The notes under the pieces are model-generated. The model saw only the letters and a list, made by a program, of their open reading frames with translations. It was not told the DNA's origin and searched no databases. Shown in pieces: positions 17,560 to 26,297 of a DNA stretch of 64,000 bases (positions are counted from its first letter, which is position 1; every line of letters begins with the position of its first letter). The translations under genes and the position numbers were made by a program. The stretch is from Nonlabens sp. Ci31 (GTDB lineage: Bacteria > Bacteroidota > Bacteroidia > Flavobacteriales > Flavobacteriaceae): contig NZ_CP043633.1 of NCBI RefSeq assembly GCF_012974865.1, forward strand, positions 1,612,001 through 1,676,000. The letters run 5' to 3'.

Positions 17560-18147
17560 TTAATAATACAATCTAAAACCTAGCAACGTACATAATTTAT
17601 AATACTTATCATACATGCGCTCTACGACTTCTTTAAGGTCATCATTCTCATAAAATAGACTAAAAAACACGCGGTCTATGGTAAATGCGCTGGACATACT
17701 TTCTGAATGAAATCCATAGCCAGAAATGGCTCGAGCACCAGTTACATCCATAAAGTACTGAGACTCTTCATCAGTAAGATCCAATATCTTTTTGTTGGCA
17801 AAATGGATCACTTTACCGTTCAATTTACCTTCAAAAAGCTCTGCAATCTCTTCCATACTATAATAGTAGTTGTTGATAAGAATGTTATTTGCTTCTCCTG
17901 GTAAAACAAGGTATATGATTTCATAATCTTTAAAGTTGTGGTCATCATATAGTAAATAGTTCAGGCTTTCTTCCAAGCCTTCCATGGTATCGCATGCTTT
18001 GTAAATGCTGGTTATGTTTTGGTTCAAAGCGATGTCTTCAAGAATTTTGACTACTTCGGTAGTTTCTGTAGTATCGGTATCAGGAACTACCTCTAGGCAA
18101 TAAATAAAATTTTCAGCATCTGTTATAGGGATTTCCAGTTCACTCAT
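17560..18147 (-). CDS. Hypothetical protein, possibly DUF6642-like
   Basis: A 195-residue acidic cytoplasmic protein without membrane segments. The order is FIYCLEVVPD at the start, a central YEIIYLVLPGEANNI strand, then GKVIHFANKK and FMDVTGARAISGYGF near residues 110-145. This resembles the layout I recall for DUF6642 proteins (CLEGEW..., LAFHG..., VHFGSC..., TGAxxIxGYT), but several signature residues differ, so the assignment is tentative. It stands alone in the accessory region, flanked by long non-coding DNA. No function is proposed. Confidence 0.55.
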   Translation of the reverse strand: MSELEIPITDAENFIYCLEVVPDTDTTETTEVVKILEDIALNQNITSIYKACDTMEGLEESLNYLLYDDHNFKDYEIIYLVLPGEANNILINNYYYSMEEIAELFEGKLNGKVIHFANKKILDLTDEESQYFMDVTGARAISGYGFHSESMSSAFTIDRVFFSLFYENDDLKEVVERMYDKYYKLCTLLGFRLYY

Positions 18148-18582
18148 GGACTTCGTTATTCTTTTTTGTGACTTAATGTAAGTAGTCTTGGACGAATAAG
18201 CACCTATTCATTACGCAAATTGCCATATAAAAATCAATGATAGGATGTATGCCTGTAACGCGTCAGATAATAGGCAAGCTCCTGAAATGAAATGACAAGT
18301 TCAAAGGCACAGGAATGTAACAAATAAATATATGTTGAAATTGGACTCAGACGAAGCCTAAAGTGAAAGGCTTAGAGTTTGACCCATATGAATACCTCTT
18401 TCATTTTCAAACGTACCAACACAGAATGAAATGGATGATCAGCTTTTAAATGACTCATAGAAGAAGAAATAAGATGCTATGATGTTGCTTATTCAATGGC
18501 TAAAAAATAGGAGTCATGAAACACCTTGGGGAAGCCTAAGTTTGATAATGGCAAGCGAGGATGATCTACTGCTTCTCGGAGT
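18148..18582. other. Non-coding stretch (435 bp)
   Basis: No gene, repeat or RNA recognised; upstream of the gene at 17560-18147 and downstream of the acyltransferase. Confidence 0.5.
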
Positions 18583-19668
18583 TTATGAGGATCTTTTAAA
18601 TAAGCCTCTCAGCTTTTTGTAAATAAAAGCATTGGTCTTAATGCCGTATAACGAAATCCAACATACGGTAATGATAAAAAGAACAGCACCTATAGCTGCT
18701 TGGTAGGGATTAAGCGATTTGCCTAAGAGCAGAGATATGCCAAAGCCAGTGATGCTTCCATAGATGACGATAAAGTGAACGATATAAATAGAAAGTGTTT
18801 TCTGGCCTATTTTAAATATCATTTGGTTCTTTAAAAACTTTTCTAAAGCATAAAACAATCCCAGTAATATAAATACATTTCCTAATCTGGTAAATAAGTA
18901 ATTATAATATGCTACTTGCTTAAAAAGAAGTACATCACTCCAGTAATAGAGTTTCATAAACAGATAGGACGAATTATAAATCAATACGGTTCCCACAACA
19001 ATGAAAGCAGAAACTAAAATAGGTTTGAATTTTTCTCTCCCGAAATAACGATAAAACAGGGAAGCGATAAAAGCTCCTATAGACATATATCCCAACCAAG
19101 GTATTATGGTAAAAATAGAACCGTTTGATTTGGTCAAATAATTGGCAAATACTAAAGGAATTCTGCTTGTATCTAGATCTCTATACCAAGGTTCCATGAT
19201 AAAGATAGAAACGCCTAGCACAAGCATAAGTATAGAGAAAATCAAGGATTTTTTAAAAGTCAAGTAATAAATGCCGACAGTAATGATGATGGAAAGTCCG
19301 ATACAATGCAATACATCAATAATTAAAAAGGAATTGCTAAAATTACCTGTAAGCCAGTCAAAAATAGGTGCTCTAAGTCCATAACCTATAGCGATGAGCA
19401 ATAATCCTCGAATCAAGCCTTTACGTATGCGCTCTGGTGCTCGTCCTTTTTTTTTGGACTTCATTAAAAGATAAGTAAAAACAATTCCAGAAATAGTAAA
19501 GAAGGTCGGAGCGGTTATTCCTCTAAAATAACTCCAAACTTGAAAAATAGAGCTGTTCATATCCCTGTATTCTGGCGCGAGTAGTGCGTCTACAAAATGT
19601 CCTTGCATCATCATAATGATAGCAAAAGCACGTACGGCATCTATAAAGAAAAGGCGGTCAGTTTTCAA
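18583..19668 (-). CDS. DUF1624 / heparan-alpha-glucosaminide N-acetyltransferase-like membrane acyltransferase
   Basis: A 361-residue polytopic membrane protein with about ten hydrophobic segments. The opening RLFFIDAVRAFAIIMMMQGHFVDALL contains the conserved Asp-Ala-x-Arg and the GHF histidine typical of DUF1624 (HGSNAT catalytic-type) proteins; SGIVFTYLLM and FIIDVLHCIGLS follow, then a Lys/Arg-rich loop. Members transfer acetyl groups across the membrane to sugars or other acceptors; the acceptor here cannot be read from sequence. The gene is monocistronic, and a region of tandem repeats lies upstream. Confidence 0.8.
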   Translation of the reverse strand: MKTDRLFFIDAVRAFAIIMMMQGHFVDALLAPEYRDMNSSIFQVWSYFRGITAPTFFTISGIVFTYLLMKSKKKGRAPERIRKGLIRGLLLIAIGYGLRAPIFDWLTGNFSNSFLIIDVLHCIGLSIIITVGIYYLTFKKSLIFSILMLVLGVSIFIMEPWYRDLDTSRIPLVFANYLTKSNGSIFTIIPWLGYMSIGAFIASLFYRYFGREKFKPILVSAFIVVGTVLIYNSSYLFMKLYYWSDVLLFKQVAYYNYLFTRLGNVFILLGLFYALEKFLKNQMIFKIGQKTLSIYIVHFIVIYGSITGFGISLLLGKSLNPYQAAIGAVLFIITVCWISLYGIKTNAFIYKKLRGLFKRSS

Positions 19669-19758
19669 GGTTGTTCAGTTGGCGCAAAACTAAGGTTTAT
19701 TTAAAAGAATAGAAACCTTCCTAAAACAAAATAGCTCTAGACTCAAAAACCAAACCTC

Positions 19759-20210
19759 CATAAAACAAAAAAGCCTCTCTGTTTAGAATCTCGGCTTAGC
19801 CGCGACTCAAAAAGTGTCTTTTTTAATGAAGCTGATTGTTCGTCAAATATCGGAACGGAAATAAAACTAGCTCTAGCTCTTAAGAGACAGGTGACTCTAG
19901 GATTGTTAGTTAAGCTATATGGAGATTAATTGATCATTTTCCGAAGATAACTTTCATAAAACAAAAAAGCCTTTCCGTTTGGAATCTCGGCTTAGCCGAG
20001 ACTCAAAAAGTGTCTTTTTTAATGAAGCTGATTGTTCGTCAAATATCGGAACGGAAATAAAACTAGCTCTAGCTCTTAAAAGAAAGGTGACTCTAGGATT
20101 GTTAGTTAAGCTATATGGAGATTAATTAATCATTTTCCGAAGATAACTTTCATAAAACAAAAAAGCCTCTCCGTTTGGAAAAGCTTCTCAAAAAGTGTCT
20201 TTGACACCTT
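19759..20210. repeat. 196-bp tandem direct repeat (two full copies and a partial third)
   Basis: Units start at 19759, 19955 and 20151, each with CATAAAACAAAAAAGCC. Copies 1 and 2 are about 95% identical over 196 bp. Copy 3 is a rearranged stub of about 60 bp that lacks the CTCGGCTTAGCCGAG palindrome but keeps CTCAAAAAGTGTCTTT. No coding frame. Lies between the acyltransferase and tRNA-Asp. Confidence 0.9.
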
Positions 20211-20271
20211 CAAAATCCTCAAGTATTTCTGAGGACACACAACTTGAATTGCATCTCGTTAATCGAGATTG

Positions 20272-20345
20272 CGGTCTGGACGAGACTCGAACTCGCGACC
20301 TCCTGCGTGACAGGCAGGCATTCTAACCAACTGAACTACCAGACC
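20272..20345 (-). tRNA. tRNA-Asp (anticodon GUC)
   Basis: On the minus strand: acceptor GGTCTGG/CCAGACC, D-loop AGTTGGTTAGAA, anticodon arm CCTGC-CTGTCAC-GCAGG with anticodon GTC, T-loop GTTCGAGTC, discriminator G. Confidence 0.96.
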
Positions 20346-20596
20346 GTGTTCCTATAGAACGATGCTATCACATTTCTGCGTTAGCGGATGCAAATATACT
20401 TTTCATTTATGAATAGGCAAGTCTTTTTTATCTTTTTTTTTTCAAAAAATAAAATTCGTTTTCCAGCAGCAAATTTAGAAATTACCTAGCTTCTAAAAAT
20501 CAGTCATTAAGGTATTTTTGTTTGTTTTTGTTTTGTTTAAATTTTAAGCTGTTGATAATACTTGGTTGTAATAATAGATGCAACGGGCCTAGTATT

Positions 20597-20604
20597 TATC
20601 TTTG
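20597..20604 (+). promoter_or_regulatory. Possible -7 element of the HAD gene
   Basis: TATCTTTG matches TAnnTTTG and ends four bases before the ATG, so a transcript from it would be nearly leaderless. No -33 TTG at the usual 17-19 spacing. Confidence 0.35.
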
Positions 20605-20608
20605 AAAG

Positions 20609-21412
20609 ATGATAAAACTTTTTGCTACAGACATAGATGGGACTTTATTGGATAAAAACAGATTTTTATCTGATCGTACCTGCCATGAATTGGAAAAACT
20701 TCTTGTTCCTAAAATTCTAATATCTGCTAGAATGCCACAAGCAATGTATTATTTGCAGGAAGCATTAGACATCGTTAATTCTCCATTGATCTGTTATAAC
20801 GGTGCATTAGTACTGCACGGTTCTGATATTTTACACGAATTGAGTATTCCTTTTGAAGAGATTAAAAAGTTGACCGAAATAGGGCAGGAACACGATCTGC
20901 ATGTGGCGCTATACCGCAATCAGGAGTGGTTTGTTCCTGTTATGGATCAGTGGGCAAAGCGGGAGGTGAACAATACCAGAGTAACTCCTACGGTGCAAGA
21001 TACTTCCGTTACTTTAAATTATTTTAAACAGACCCAAGATCAAGGTGGCGCTCACAAGATTATGTTTATGGGTGATGAGGTAAATATGAATGTCGCTTTC
21101 GCGAAAGCGGAACAGCTATTAGGCCCTAAAGTCCATTTGTACAGATCAAAAAGTACATACACTGAAGTTACTCCTAGCGGAACATCTAAAGAAGTAGCGC
21201 TTAGAAAACTACTAGAATTGAGGTATCCAGAAGTGGATATGAAGAACGTAGTAGCTTTTGGAGATAATTACAATGATACCGATATGCTGGCCGCAGTAGG
21301 TTATGGTGTCGCAGTAGAAAATGCTCGAGAGGTCGTCAAGAAAGCCGCTCGATTTATCACCAGTCATCATAAAGAAGACGGAGTAGCACTATGGCTAGAG
21401 CAAAACGCATAA
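20609..21412 (+). CDS. Cof-type HAD-IIB family phosphatase
   Basis: A 267-residue HAD-superfamily hydrolase. Motif I is DIDGTLLD (nucleophile Asp8, acid Asp10), motif II ISARMP, motif III the Lys in GTSKEVAL, motif IV GDNYNDTDML. The central substrate-binding cap of the IIB (Cof) type lies at about residues 80-190. Members dephosphorylate sugar phosphates, nucleotides or flavin precursors; the substrate cannot be told here. A perfect 16-bp palindrome inside the cap is read in frame as AFAKA. The gene ends just before a terminator shared with the convergent lipoprotein. Confidence 0.88.
   Translation: MIKLFATDIDGTLLDKNRFLSDRTCHELEKLLVPKILISARMPQAMYYLQEALDIVNSPLICYNGALVLHGSDILHELSIPFEEIKKLTEIGQEHDLHVALYRNQEWFVPVMDQWAKREVNNTRVTPTVQDTSVTLNYFKQTQDQGGAHKIMFMGDEVNMNVAFAKAEQLLGPKVHLYRSKSTYTEVTPSGTSKEVALRKLLELRYPEVDMKNVVAFGDNYNDTDMLAAVGYGVAVENAREVVKKAARFITSHHKEDGVALWLEQNA
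21094..21109. repeat. 16-bp palindrome, copy 6
   Basis: Perfect copy inside the HAD gene, in frame as AFAKA. Confidence 0.9.
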
Positions 21413-21446
21413 AAAAAGGCAGTCCCATATAGGAACCGCCTTCTTC
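21411..21446. terminator. Intrinsic terminator between convergent genes
   Basis: Stem AAGGCAGTCCC/GGAACCGCCTT with G-U pairs, A-tract on the left and so a T-tract on the minus strand; best suited to the lipoprotein gene at 21465. Confidence 0.75.
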
Positions 21447-21464
21447 AAAAAATATTTCTTGTGA

Positions 21465-22010
21465 TTATTCTATCACGATGATGTCTTCTGTGTTTAAACC
21501 TGCTAGACTCATAACTGCATTGTAATCGTTCAGGTCTACACCAGAGTTTAAAAGATCTACTGGCAGAATTACAATTCTAAAGGTCTGGTTAGAGATGTCA
21601 GCAGGAGCAAGTTGACTGAGGTCAGTACTTGCTGGAGCGTCTATAAATATTCTCGCATCTCCATTAGTTGCGTCAAAATTGTATTGAAATTCTCCAAAGT
21701 TGCTATAAATAGTTTGTGGTAATAACCTCCACACATCTACGGTACCGCCGTTATTTCCAGGAACTTCGTCCCATAATAGATAAACTAAGGTCATGTCATT
21801 TGGGAAAACCGTTACGGTTGCTGGGTAATCAATCAATACCTCATAGTCTGGGGCAAAGAAATCTACGGTTCTTTCTATGGAAGTTGCAGTAATGTTTACA
21901 CCATCTGCACCATTTAGACCGTCGAAGCCGTCAAATCCTGGAGGTCCTTGTGGTCCATCACAACTGGTTAACGTTATAGCGAGAACAAAAAGAAGGGTAA
22001 TATATTTCAT
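21465..22010 (-). CDS. Lipoprotein with collagen-like Gly-X-Y stretch
   Basis: The start is placed at ATG 22010 (MKYITLLFVLAITLTSC), an SpII signal peptide with lipidated Cys17; a longer frame from 22040 would bury it. Directly after the Cys comes a collagen-like run of Gly-X-Y triplets (GPQGPPGFDGFDGLNGADG), then about 150 residues with no recognised domain, likely beta-rich. Such short collagen-like linkers are common in Flavobacteriia lipoproteins and probably space the domain away from the membrane. Divergent from the TPR gene at 22063, with about 50 bp between the starts. Confidence 0.75.
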   Translation of the reverse strand: MKYITLLFVLAITLTSCDGPQGPPGFDGFDGLNGADGVNITATSIERTVDFFAPDYEVLIDYPATVTVFPNDMTLVYLLWDEVPGNNGGTVDVWRLLPQTIYSNFGEFQYNFDATNGDARIFIDAPASTDLSQLAPADISNQTFRIVILPVDLLNSGVDLNDYNAVMSLAGLNTEDIIVIE

Positions 22011-22062
22011 AATTAGTAGTTTAGACTTTCTTATTTCCAATAAGTGTGCCTAAATTTATCAA

Positions 22063-23187
22063 ATGAAAAAATATTTTTTATGGACACTGGTCATCTGCTC
22101 CTCTAAAATGATGGCACAACTTACTCCAGCAGATAGTCTCGTACAGTCAGGAAATTATCAAGAGGGGATTGAGATGTATAAGTCAGAGTCAGAAAGCGAA
22201 TTCAAAATGGCACGAGTTTATGCTCAAATAGGTGATGTCTATGCGGCGCTAGATTCCTATCAAAAAGGTTTTAAACGAGACAGTATTAGTGTGCAACCAC
22301 GATTTGAATATGCGCGTCTCGCATTGGGTAATAACGATCCTGTGACTGCATTTAACAGCTTATTGCCCCTTATTGTAGAGGAGCCAAATAACGCGAGTTA
22401 TCAGTATTATATGGGTAAGACTCATGAGGATTTAAGCAATGATGACGCTGCTATTTCCGCTTTCGCGAAAGCGGTATCCTTAAACAAATCATACCGAGCC
22501 GCTAGAATCGAGTGGGTAAAATTATTGATCAAAAAGCGAAGGTTTCGAGAAGCAATTCTTCATGCAAAACCGGCATTAGCAATTTATCCCAATGACATAA
22601 AAATAAATAGTTTAATTGCGCAGGCCTACCTCGGAGCAAAGAGATACGACAAGGCGACTGAGCATTTTGAATTGCTTTTTAGTCTTGGAAATGATACCGA
22701 GTACAATCGTAAAAATCTGGCGTGGTGCTATTTTAATGAGGGTCAGTGGCAGCTTTCTATAGATACTTATGAGCGCTACAATAATGATTATGAAGCTGCA
22801 AATTCGCTAGTTCATTTTATCATGTCACAGGCTTATTTAAAATTGGGTAAATTAAAGCTATCGCAGGATTATATTGAGCGTGCTATAGTGTTTAAGACTC
22901 CTGAGTTGCATCAGGAATACTTGCAGCTAGCCACTGTTTATGTGAGGCAAGAAGATTATAGAAATGCTTTTTATGCTACTAAAAGAGCTAAAAAGGAAAA
23001 ACCAGATGACGATGTCATCGGGTATCAATATGCGCTTGCAGCAGATCAATATTATGCCGGTAAAAGCAAGAAGCTGGAGTTCTATGAAGAATTCATAAAG
23101 CAATATCTAGAGAGTCCCTATCAAGAAATTGCCAATGCACGTGCAGAAGATCTTCGGAGGGAAATTTTTCTAGCTGCCAAAAAATAG
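22063..23187 (+). CDS. Exported tetratricopeptide-repeat protein
   Basis: A 374-residue protein with a signal peptide (MKKYFLWTLVICSSKMMAQ) followed by at least eight TPR-like helical pairs through the whole length, e.g. YQYYMGKTHEDLSNDDAAISAF and RAARIEWVKLLIKKRRFREA. TPRs are protein-binding scaffolds; the partner is unknown. A perfect 16-bp palindrome is read in frame as AFAKA exactly at the consensus AFxKA position of a TPR helix, so here it fits the protein without cost. A small lipoprotein gene follows 20 bases downstream, probably in the same operon. Confidence 0.82.
   Translation: MKKYFLWTLVICSSKMMAQLTPADSLVQSGNYQEGIEMYKSESESEFKMARVYAQIGDVYAALDSYQKGFKRDSISVQPRFEYARLALGNNDPVTAFNSLLPLIVEEPNNASYQYYMGKTHEDLSNDDAAISAFAKAVSLNKSYRAARIEWVKLLIKKRRFREAILHAKPALAIYPNDIKINSLIAQAYLGAKRYDKATEHFELLFSLGNDTEYNRKNLAWCYFNEGQWQLSIDTYERYNNDYEAANSLVHFIMSQAYLKLGKLKLSQDYIERAIVFKTPELHQEYLQLATVYVRQEDYRNAFYATKRAKKEKPDDDVIGYQYALAADQYYAGKSKKLEFYEEFIKQYLESPYQEIANARAEDLRREIFLAAKK
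22458..22473. repeat. 16-bp palindrome, copy 7
   Basis: Perfect copy inside a TPR helix codon set (AFAKA). Confidence 0.9.
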
Positions 23188-23207
23188 AAAGGTTGTACAT
23201 TAGCTCT

Positions 23208-23696
23208 ATGAAGAAAGGTTCTGTTGTTTTAATGATGCTGCTCATGGCGCTCTGTTTTTCTTGCCTTTCTGACAAGCAAAAAAAAGTACAGGCAGATGAG
23301 AAGGCGATGAAGAAGCTGGAGTACCTAGATATGAACTCTATAGATCGCTATCCATTATTTGATAACTGTGACGAGATGCTCACTACAGCAGACTGTTTTT
23401 ACGAACAACTTCACGCAGTAGTCGATCAAAAATTAAATACGGGAGACATTCCTATACATTTAGATAAAAAGGATAGTATTTACATATCGATTACGGTAAG
23501 TAAAGAAGGTCGTATTAGATACGATAGTTTATATAAATGTGCTCCCACAATTGATAAAGACTATATGCATGAATTGCTTAAAAAGAGATTGAATAATTTC
23601 CCTGTTATTAAAAGTGCTCAAAAAAAAGCTATCCCGGTTGCTACTACTTATAAATTACCTATTGTTTTTAGTCCTGTGGACTCGCTGGAGTATTAA
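23208..23696 (+). CDS. Small lipoprotein, hypothetical
   Basis: Start at ATG 23208 (MKKGSVVLMMLLMALCFSC) gives an SpII signal with Cys19, followed by a Lys-rich linker. The C-terminal 90 residues (KDSIYISITVSKEGRIRYDSLYK ... LPIVFSPVD) resemble the beta-alpha-beta TonB C-terminal type domain common in Bacteroidetes lipoproteins, but this is only a resemblance. The gene probably forms an operon with the upstream TPR gene and overlaps the convergent glycosyltransferase gene by 29 bp at the 3' ends. Confidence 0.65.
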   Translation: MKKGSVVLMMLLMALCFSCLSDKQKKVQADEKAMKKLEYLDMNSIDRYPLFDNCDEMLTTADCFYEQLHAVVDQKLNTGDIPIHLDKKDSIYISITVSKEGRIRYDSLYKCAPTIDKDYMHELLKKRLNNFPVIKSAQKKAIPVATTYKLPIVFSPVDSLEY

Positions 23697-24810
23697 CGGT
23701 TCTTCCTTGCCATATAGGTTTTGACAAACTCTTGACGGCTATCATAAGTACCAGAAAGGGATAGATCAAAAAGTTAATAATTACAAATCTCCATTTCACA
23801 CCTCCAAAAAATTGATCTGCTATAACAAGAACTATTATATCAGTAAAGGCTTTGACTAAAAGCACCCCTATAAACATCTGACTTGTGATGACTGAAAAGG
23901 ACCATAATAAAGGACTCGTTATAAATAATAGGCTCATTAGCAATACCTGAAAGCTGAGAAGTTTGTTGAGCATGCTTTTAGTTTTACTGCCTTTTTGTGC
24001 CCAGCGAGCACGTTGGTAAATCATGCTTTTCAAATGGAGTTTTGGAAAGGTGATCACCATCGCAGCTGTAGATTTTAGGTAACGGCATTTCATAACATCT
24101 TCTGCAGCGAGTTTCTCAAGTAAGAATACATCATCGCCACTGGAAATATGATTGTTGCCATGGTATCCATTTACTTCGTAGAAAGCTTCTTTAGTAAAAC
24201 TCATGTTTGCCCCATTACACATAAAAGGCTGGCGATAGGAAAAACTACCAGCGGTGATCAATTGCAAGGCCATCATTTCTTGCTGCTGTAAAGCAGTTAG
24301 GATGGTGTTTTCTTGTTTTATGACTACCGGAGCCGCAATAAAATGAGCGTCGGGGTGCTCGTTGTAAATGGCGTTATAAGATAAGACCCATTCTGTTGGT
24401 AAAATACAGTCGGCATCGGTAGTAAGGATGTGACGGTATTTACTCGATGCTAAGGCTTGTGTAATGCCGTCTTTTTTACCACTAGCAGATTTTGGTATTC
24501 TGTCCAGGAGTAAAATTTGGAGTTTGGGGTTTTGTACTTTAAAGGATTGAAGTATCTCGAGGCTATGATCTGTTGCTTTGTCGTTCACAAAAATCCACTG
24601 TGTTTTTTCTAACCTATACTGCTGTTTTTTTATAGAATTTAATAATGCAGGTAGACGGTTTTGTTCATCGCGATAGTTGATGATGATGCTGAAAGGGAGC
24701 TGTTCTTTGGTTGGGTCTATTTTTGTTGCGGGATAGGTCAGTATTTCCTTAGATAATAGAAGGATCATCAGTGCATAACCAAAGACAATTATAAAAAACA
24801 GCCCACTCAT
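23668..24810 (-). CDS. Family 2 glycosyltransferase (membrane)
   Basis: A 380-residue GT2 enzyme. An N-terminal membrane anchor (residues 1-20) precedes the GT-A domain: FSIIINYRDEQNRLPALL, FVNDKATDHS, TTDADCIL (DxD metal site), GANMSFTKEAF, SGDDVFLL (catalytic Asp) and QRARWAQKG (QxxRW). Three membrane helices close the protein (about 280-365). QxxRW-type GT2 enzymes are processive or lipid-linked transferases in polysaccharide or glycolipid synthesis. The ATG overlaps the stop of the upstream flippase-like gene in an ATGA arrangement, so the two products probably act together in glycolipid formation. Confidence 0.87.
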   Translation of the reverse strand: MSGLFFIIVFGYALMILLLSKEILTYPATKIDPTKEQLPFSIIINYRDEQNRLPALLNSIKKQQYRLEKTQWIFVNDKATDHSLEILQSFKVQNPKLQILLLDRIPKSASGKKDGITQALASSKYRHILTTDADCILPTEWVLSYNAIYNEHPDAHFIAAPVVIKQENTILTALQQQEMMALQLITAGSFSYRQPFMCNGANMSFTKEAFYEVNGYHGNNHISSGDDVFLLEKLAAEDVMKCRYLKSTAAMVITFPKLHLKSMIYQRARWAQKGSKTKSMLNKLLSFQVLLMSLLFITSPLLWSFSVITSQMFIGVLLVKAFTDIIVLVIADQFFGGVKWRFVIINFLIYPFLVLMIAVKSLSKPIWQGRTVNTPASPQD

Positions 24811-25721
24811 TCTTCTAAAGTTTTAAGTTTTTGAAATGGAAGTAATGTGCAACCCAATAAAGTAGGTAGTATAGAATTGGTCAACCAGATGATGGTTGTC
24901 ACTGCGAGAATAAGTTCGGAGTTAAAAAAAGTACCCTCAAAAATATACGTGGCAGCAGTCCATTTTACGGCTATATCAAAAACTTGAAATACGGGGATAA
25001 TGGAAACTACGAGATAAAACACCGTTACATTTCTAATCGTGATAAGAACAGAAGATTCATAATCGAGCAGCCATAATAGAAGGAGCCAGTTGCTTGCAAA
25101 TAGGAGGTACCTCAGTAGAGAAAAAAAAATGGTATTACGCCATTTTTGTGTGGTCATGGTTCCAGAATTCCATTTTTTGATAAGCCATAAAGAGACGCTT
25201 ATGACAAGTAAAAGCAATAAGATTCCTGTACAAATCAAATAAAATGCCCTTTCTAAGTCAAGAGTTTCTTTTAAATAAAACAGGACTCCTATTACACCTA
25301 GTATAACGGTAACCAGCATTTGGGAAATATTACCTGCGAGAATCCTACTGAGGACTTTTTTACGTAAATATTTTTTGAAAAACAGCGATTTTAGAGCAAA
25401 TTCTCCTGCTCTGAAAGGGGTTATAAAACTTGCTGCTTGTGCAGTGAGGTTTTGTGTGACGCTTTTGCAAATGCCTAACTCATAAAAATCATCTACTAAA
25501 TACTGCCATTTTTTACTTTCTACCAGCCAGCTCGATAGGCTTATGACAATCATAAACACCAAGGTGAACCAAGGTAGGTTTTGAAGAGCGATCCATAGCT
25601 CATCAATTTGCAAAGGCCGTTCCATCCACTGCAAGTAAAGCACGTATGCGCAAATGGAGATAACAATGATTTTTATCAACGGAGCTAGGAATTGCTTAGA
25701 TTTGTGAAGCGCGACAGACAT
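24807..25721 (-). CDS. Lysylphosphatidylglycerol synthase TM region / flippase-like membrane protein (UPF0104)
   Basis: About 304 residues with seven to eight membrane helices; signature segments are SSWLVESKKWQYLV, TAQAASFITPFRAGEFALKSLFFKK and LLRYLLFASNWLLLL, typical of PF03706 proteins (AglD/MprF-N-like). Members are thought to flip or present lipid-linked molecules. ATG 25721 (MSVALHKSKQFLAPL) is preferred over the TTG five codons upstream. The stop overlaps the start of the GT2 gene by 4 bp (ATGA), indicating translational coupling. Its start is only 18 bp from ruvC, transcribed the other way. Confidence 0.8.
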   Translation of the reverse strand: MSVALHKSKQFLAPLIKIIVISICAYVLYLQWMERPLQIDELWIALQNLPWFTLVFMIVISLSSWLVESKKWQYLVDDFYELGICKSVTQNLTAQAASFITPFRAGEFALKSLFFKKYLRKKVLSRILAGNISQMLVTVILGVIGVLFYLKETLDLERAFYLICTGILLLLLVISVSLWLIKKWNSGTMTTQKWRNTIFFSLLRYLLFASNWLLLLWLLDYESSVLITIRNVTVFYLVVSIIPVFQVFDIAVKWTAATYIFEGTFFNSELILAVTTIIWLTNSILPTLLGCTLLPFQKLKTLEE

Positions 25722-25739
25722 GTGCGAAAAATACAACAA

Positions 25740-26294
25740 TTGGCAACAGAAAAAATCATTCTTGGTATAGATCCTGGTACGGCAATCATGGGTTTTGGGA
25801 TCATAAAGGTAAACGGTAATTCCATGAGTTTTGTGCAGATGAATGAGCTGGACATGAGAAAATTAAAAGACCCTTACGTGAAGCTACGCCGCATTTTTGA
25901 ACGTACTATAGAATTGATAGACACCTATCATCCAGACGAAATAGCATTAGAAGCACCTTTTTTTGGTAAAAATGTTCAGTCCATGCTCAAATTAGGCCGT
26001 GCACAAGGTGTTGCGATGGCGGCAGGACTGTCTCGAGATATTCCTGTTTTTGAATATGCACCCCTAAAAATAAAACAGGCCATTACCGGAAAAGGAACTG
26101 CTAGTAAAGAACAAGTGGCAAAGATGTTGCAAAATCTTTTGGGATTAAAAGAATTGCCTAAAAATCTAGATATGACTGATGGTCTTGCTGCCGCCGTATG
26201 TCATTTCTATAATAGCGGTAGAATAGAAGTCGGTAAAAGTTATACGGGTTGGGCAGCCTTTGTGAAACAAAATGAAAAACGAATCAAAAAGTAG
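25740..26294 (+). CDS. ruvC: Crossover junction endodeoxyribonuclease RuvC
   Basis: RuvC resolves Holliday junctions with RuvAB. The sequence shows GIDPGTAIMGFGII (first catalytic Asp), LEAPFFGKNVQSMLKLGRAQG (catalytic Glu and the conserved loop), AITGKGTASKEQV, and DMTDGLAAAVCHF with the last two acidic ligands. The usual family N-terminus begins a few residues before KIILGIDPGT, which fits a TTG start at 25740 (184 residues); GTG at 25722 and TTG at 25692 are alternatives that would overlap the divergent gene. No ATG is available, which is unusual. A rhodanese gene follows 3 bases after the stop. Confidence 0.93.
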   Translation: MATEKIILGIDPGTAIMGFGIIKVNGNSMSFVQMNELDMRKLKDPYVKLRRIFERTIELIDTYHPDEIALEAPFFGKNVQSMLKLGRAQGVAMAAGLSRDIPVFEYAPLKIKQAITGKGTASKEQVAKMLQNLLGLKELPKNLDMTDGLAAAVCHFYNSGRIEVGKSYTGWAAFVKQNEKRIKK

Positions 26295-26297
26295 TTT

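Noticed and set aside
10437..18582. Prophage or integrative element at tRNA-Leu
   Set aside because: No integrase, phage structural or replication gene and no duplicate of the tRNA 3' end in the window; an accessory island is as far as the evidence goes.
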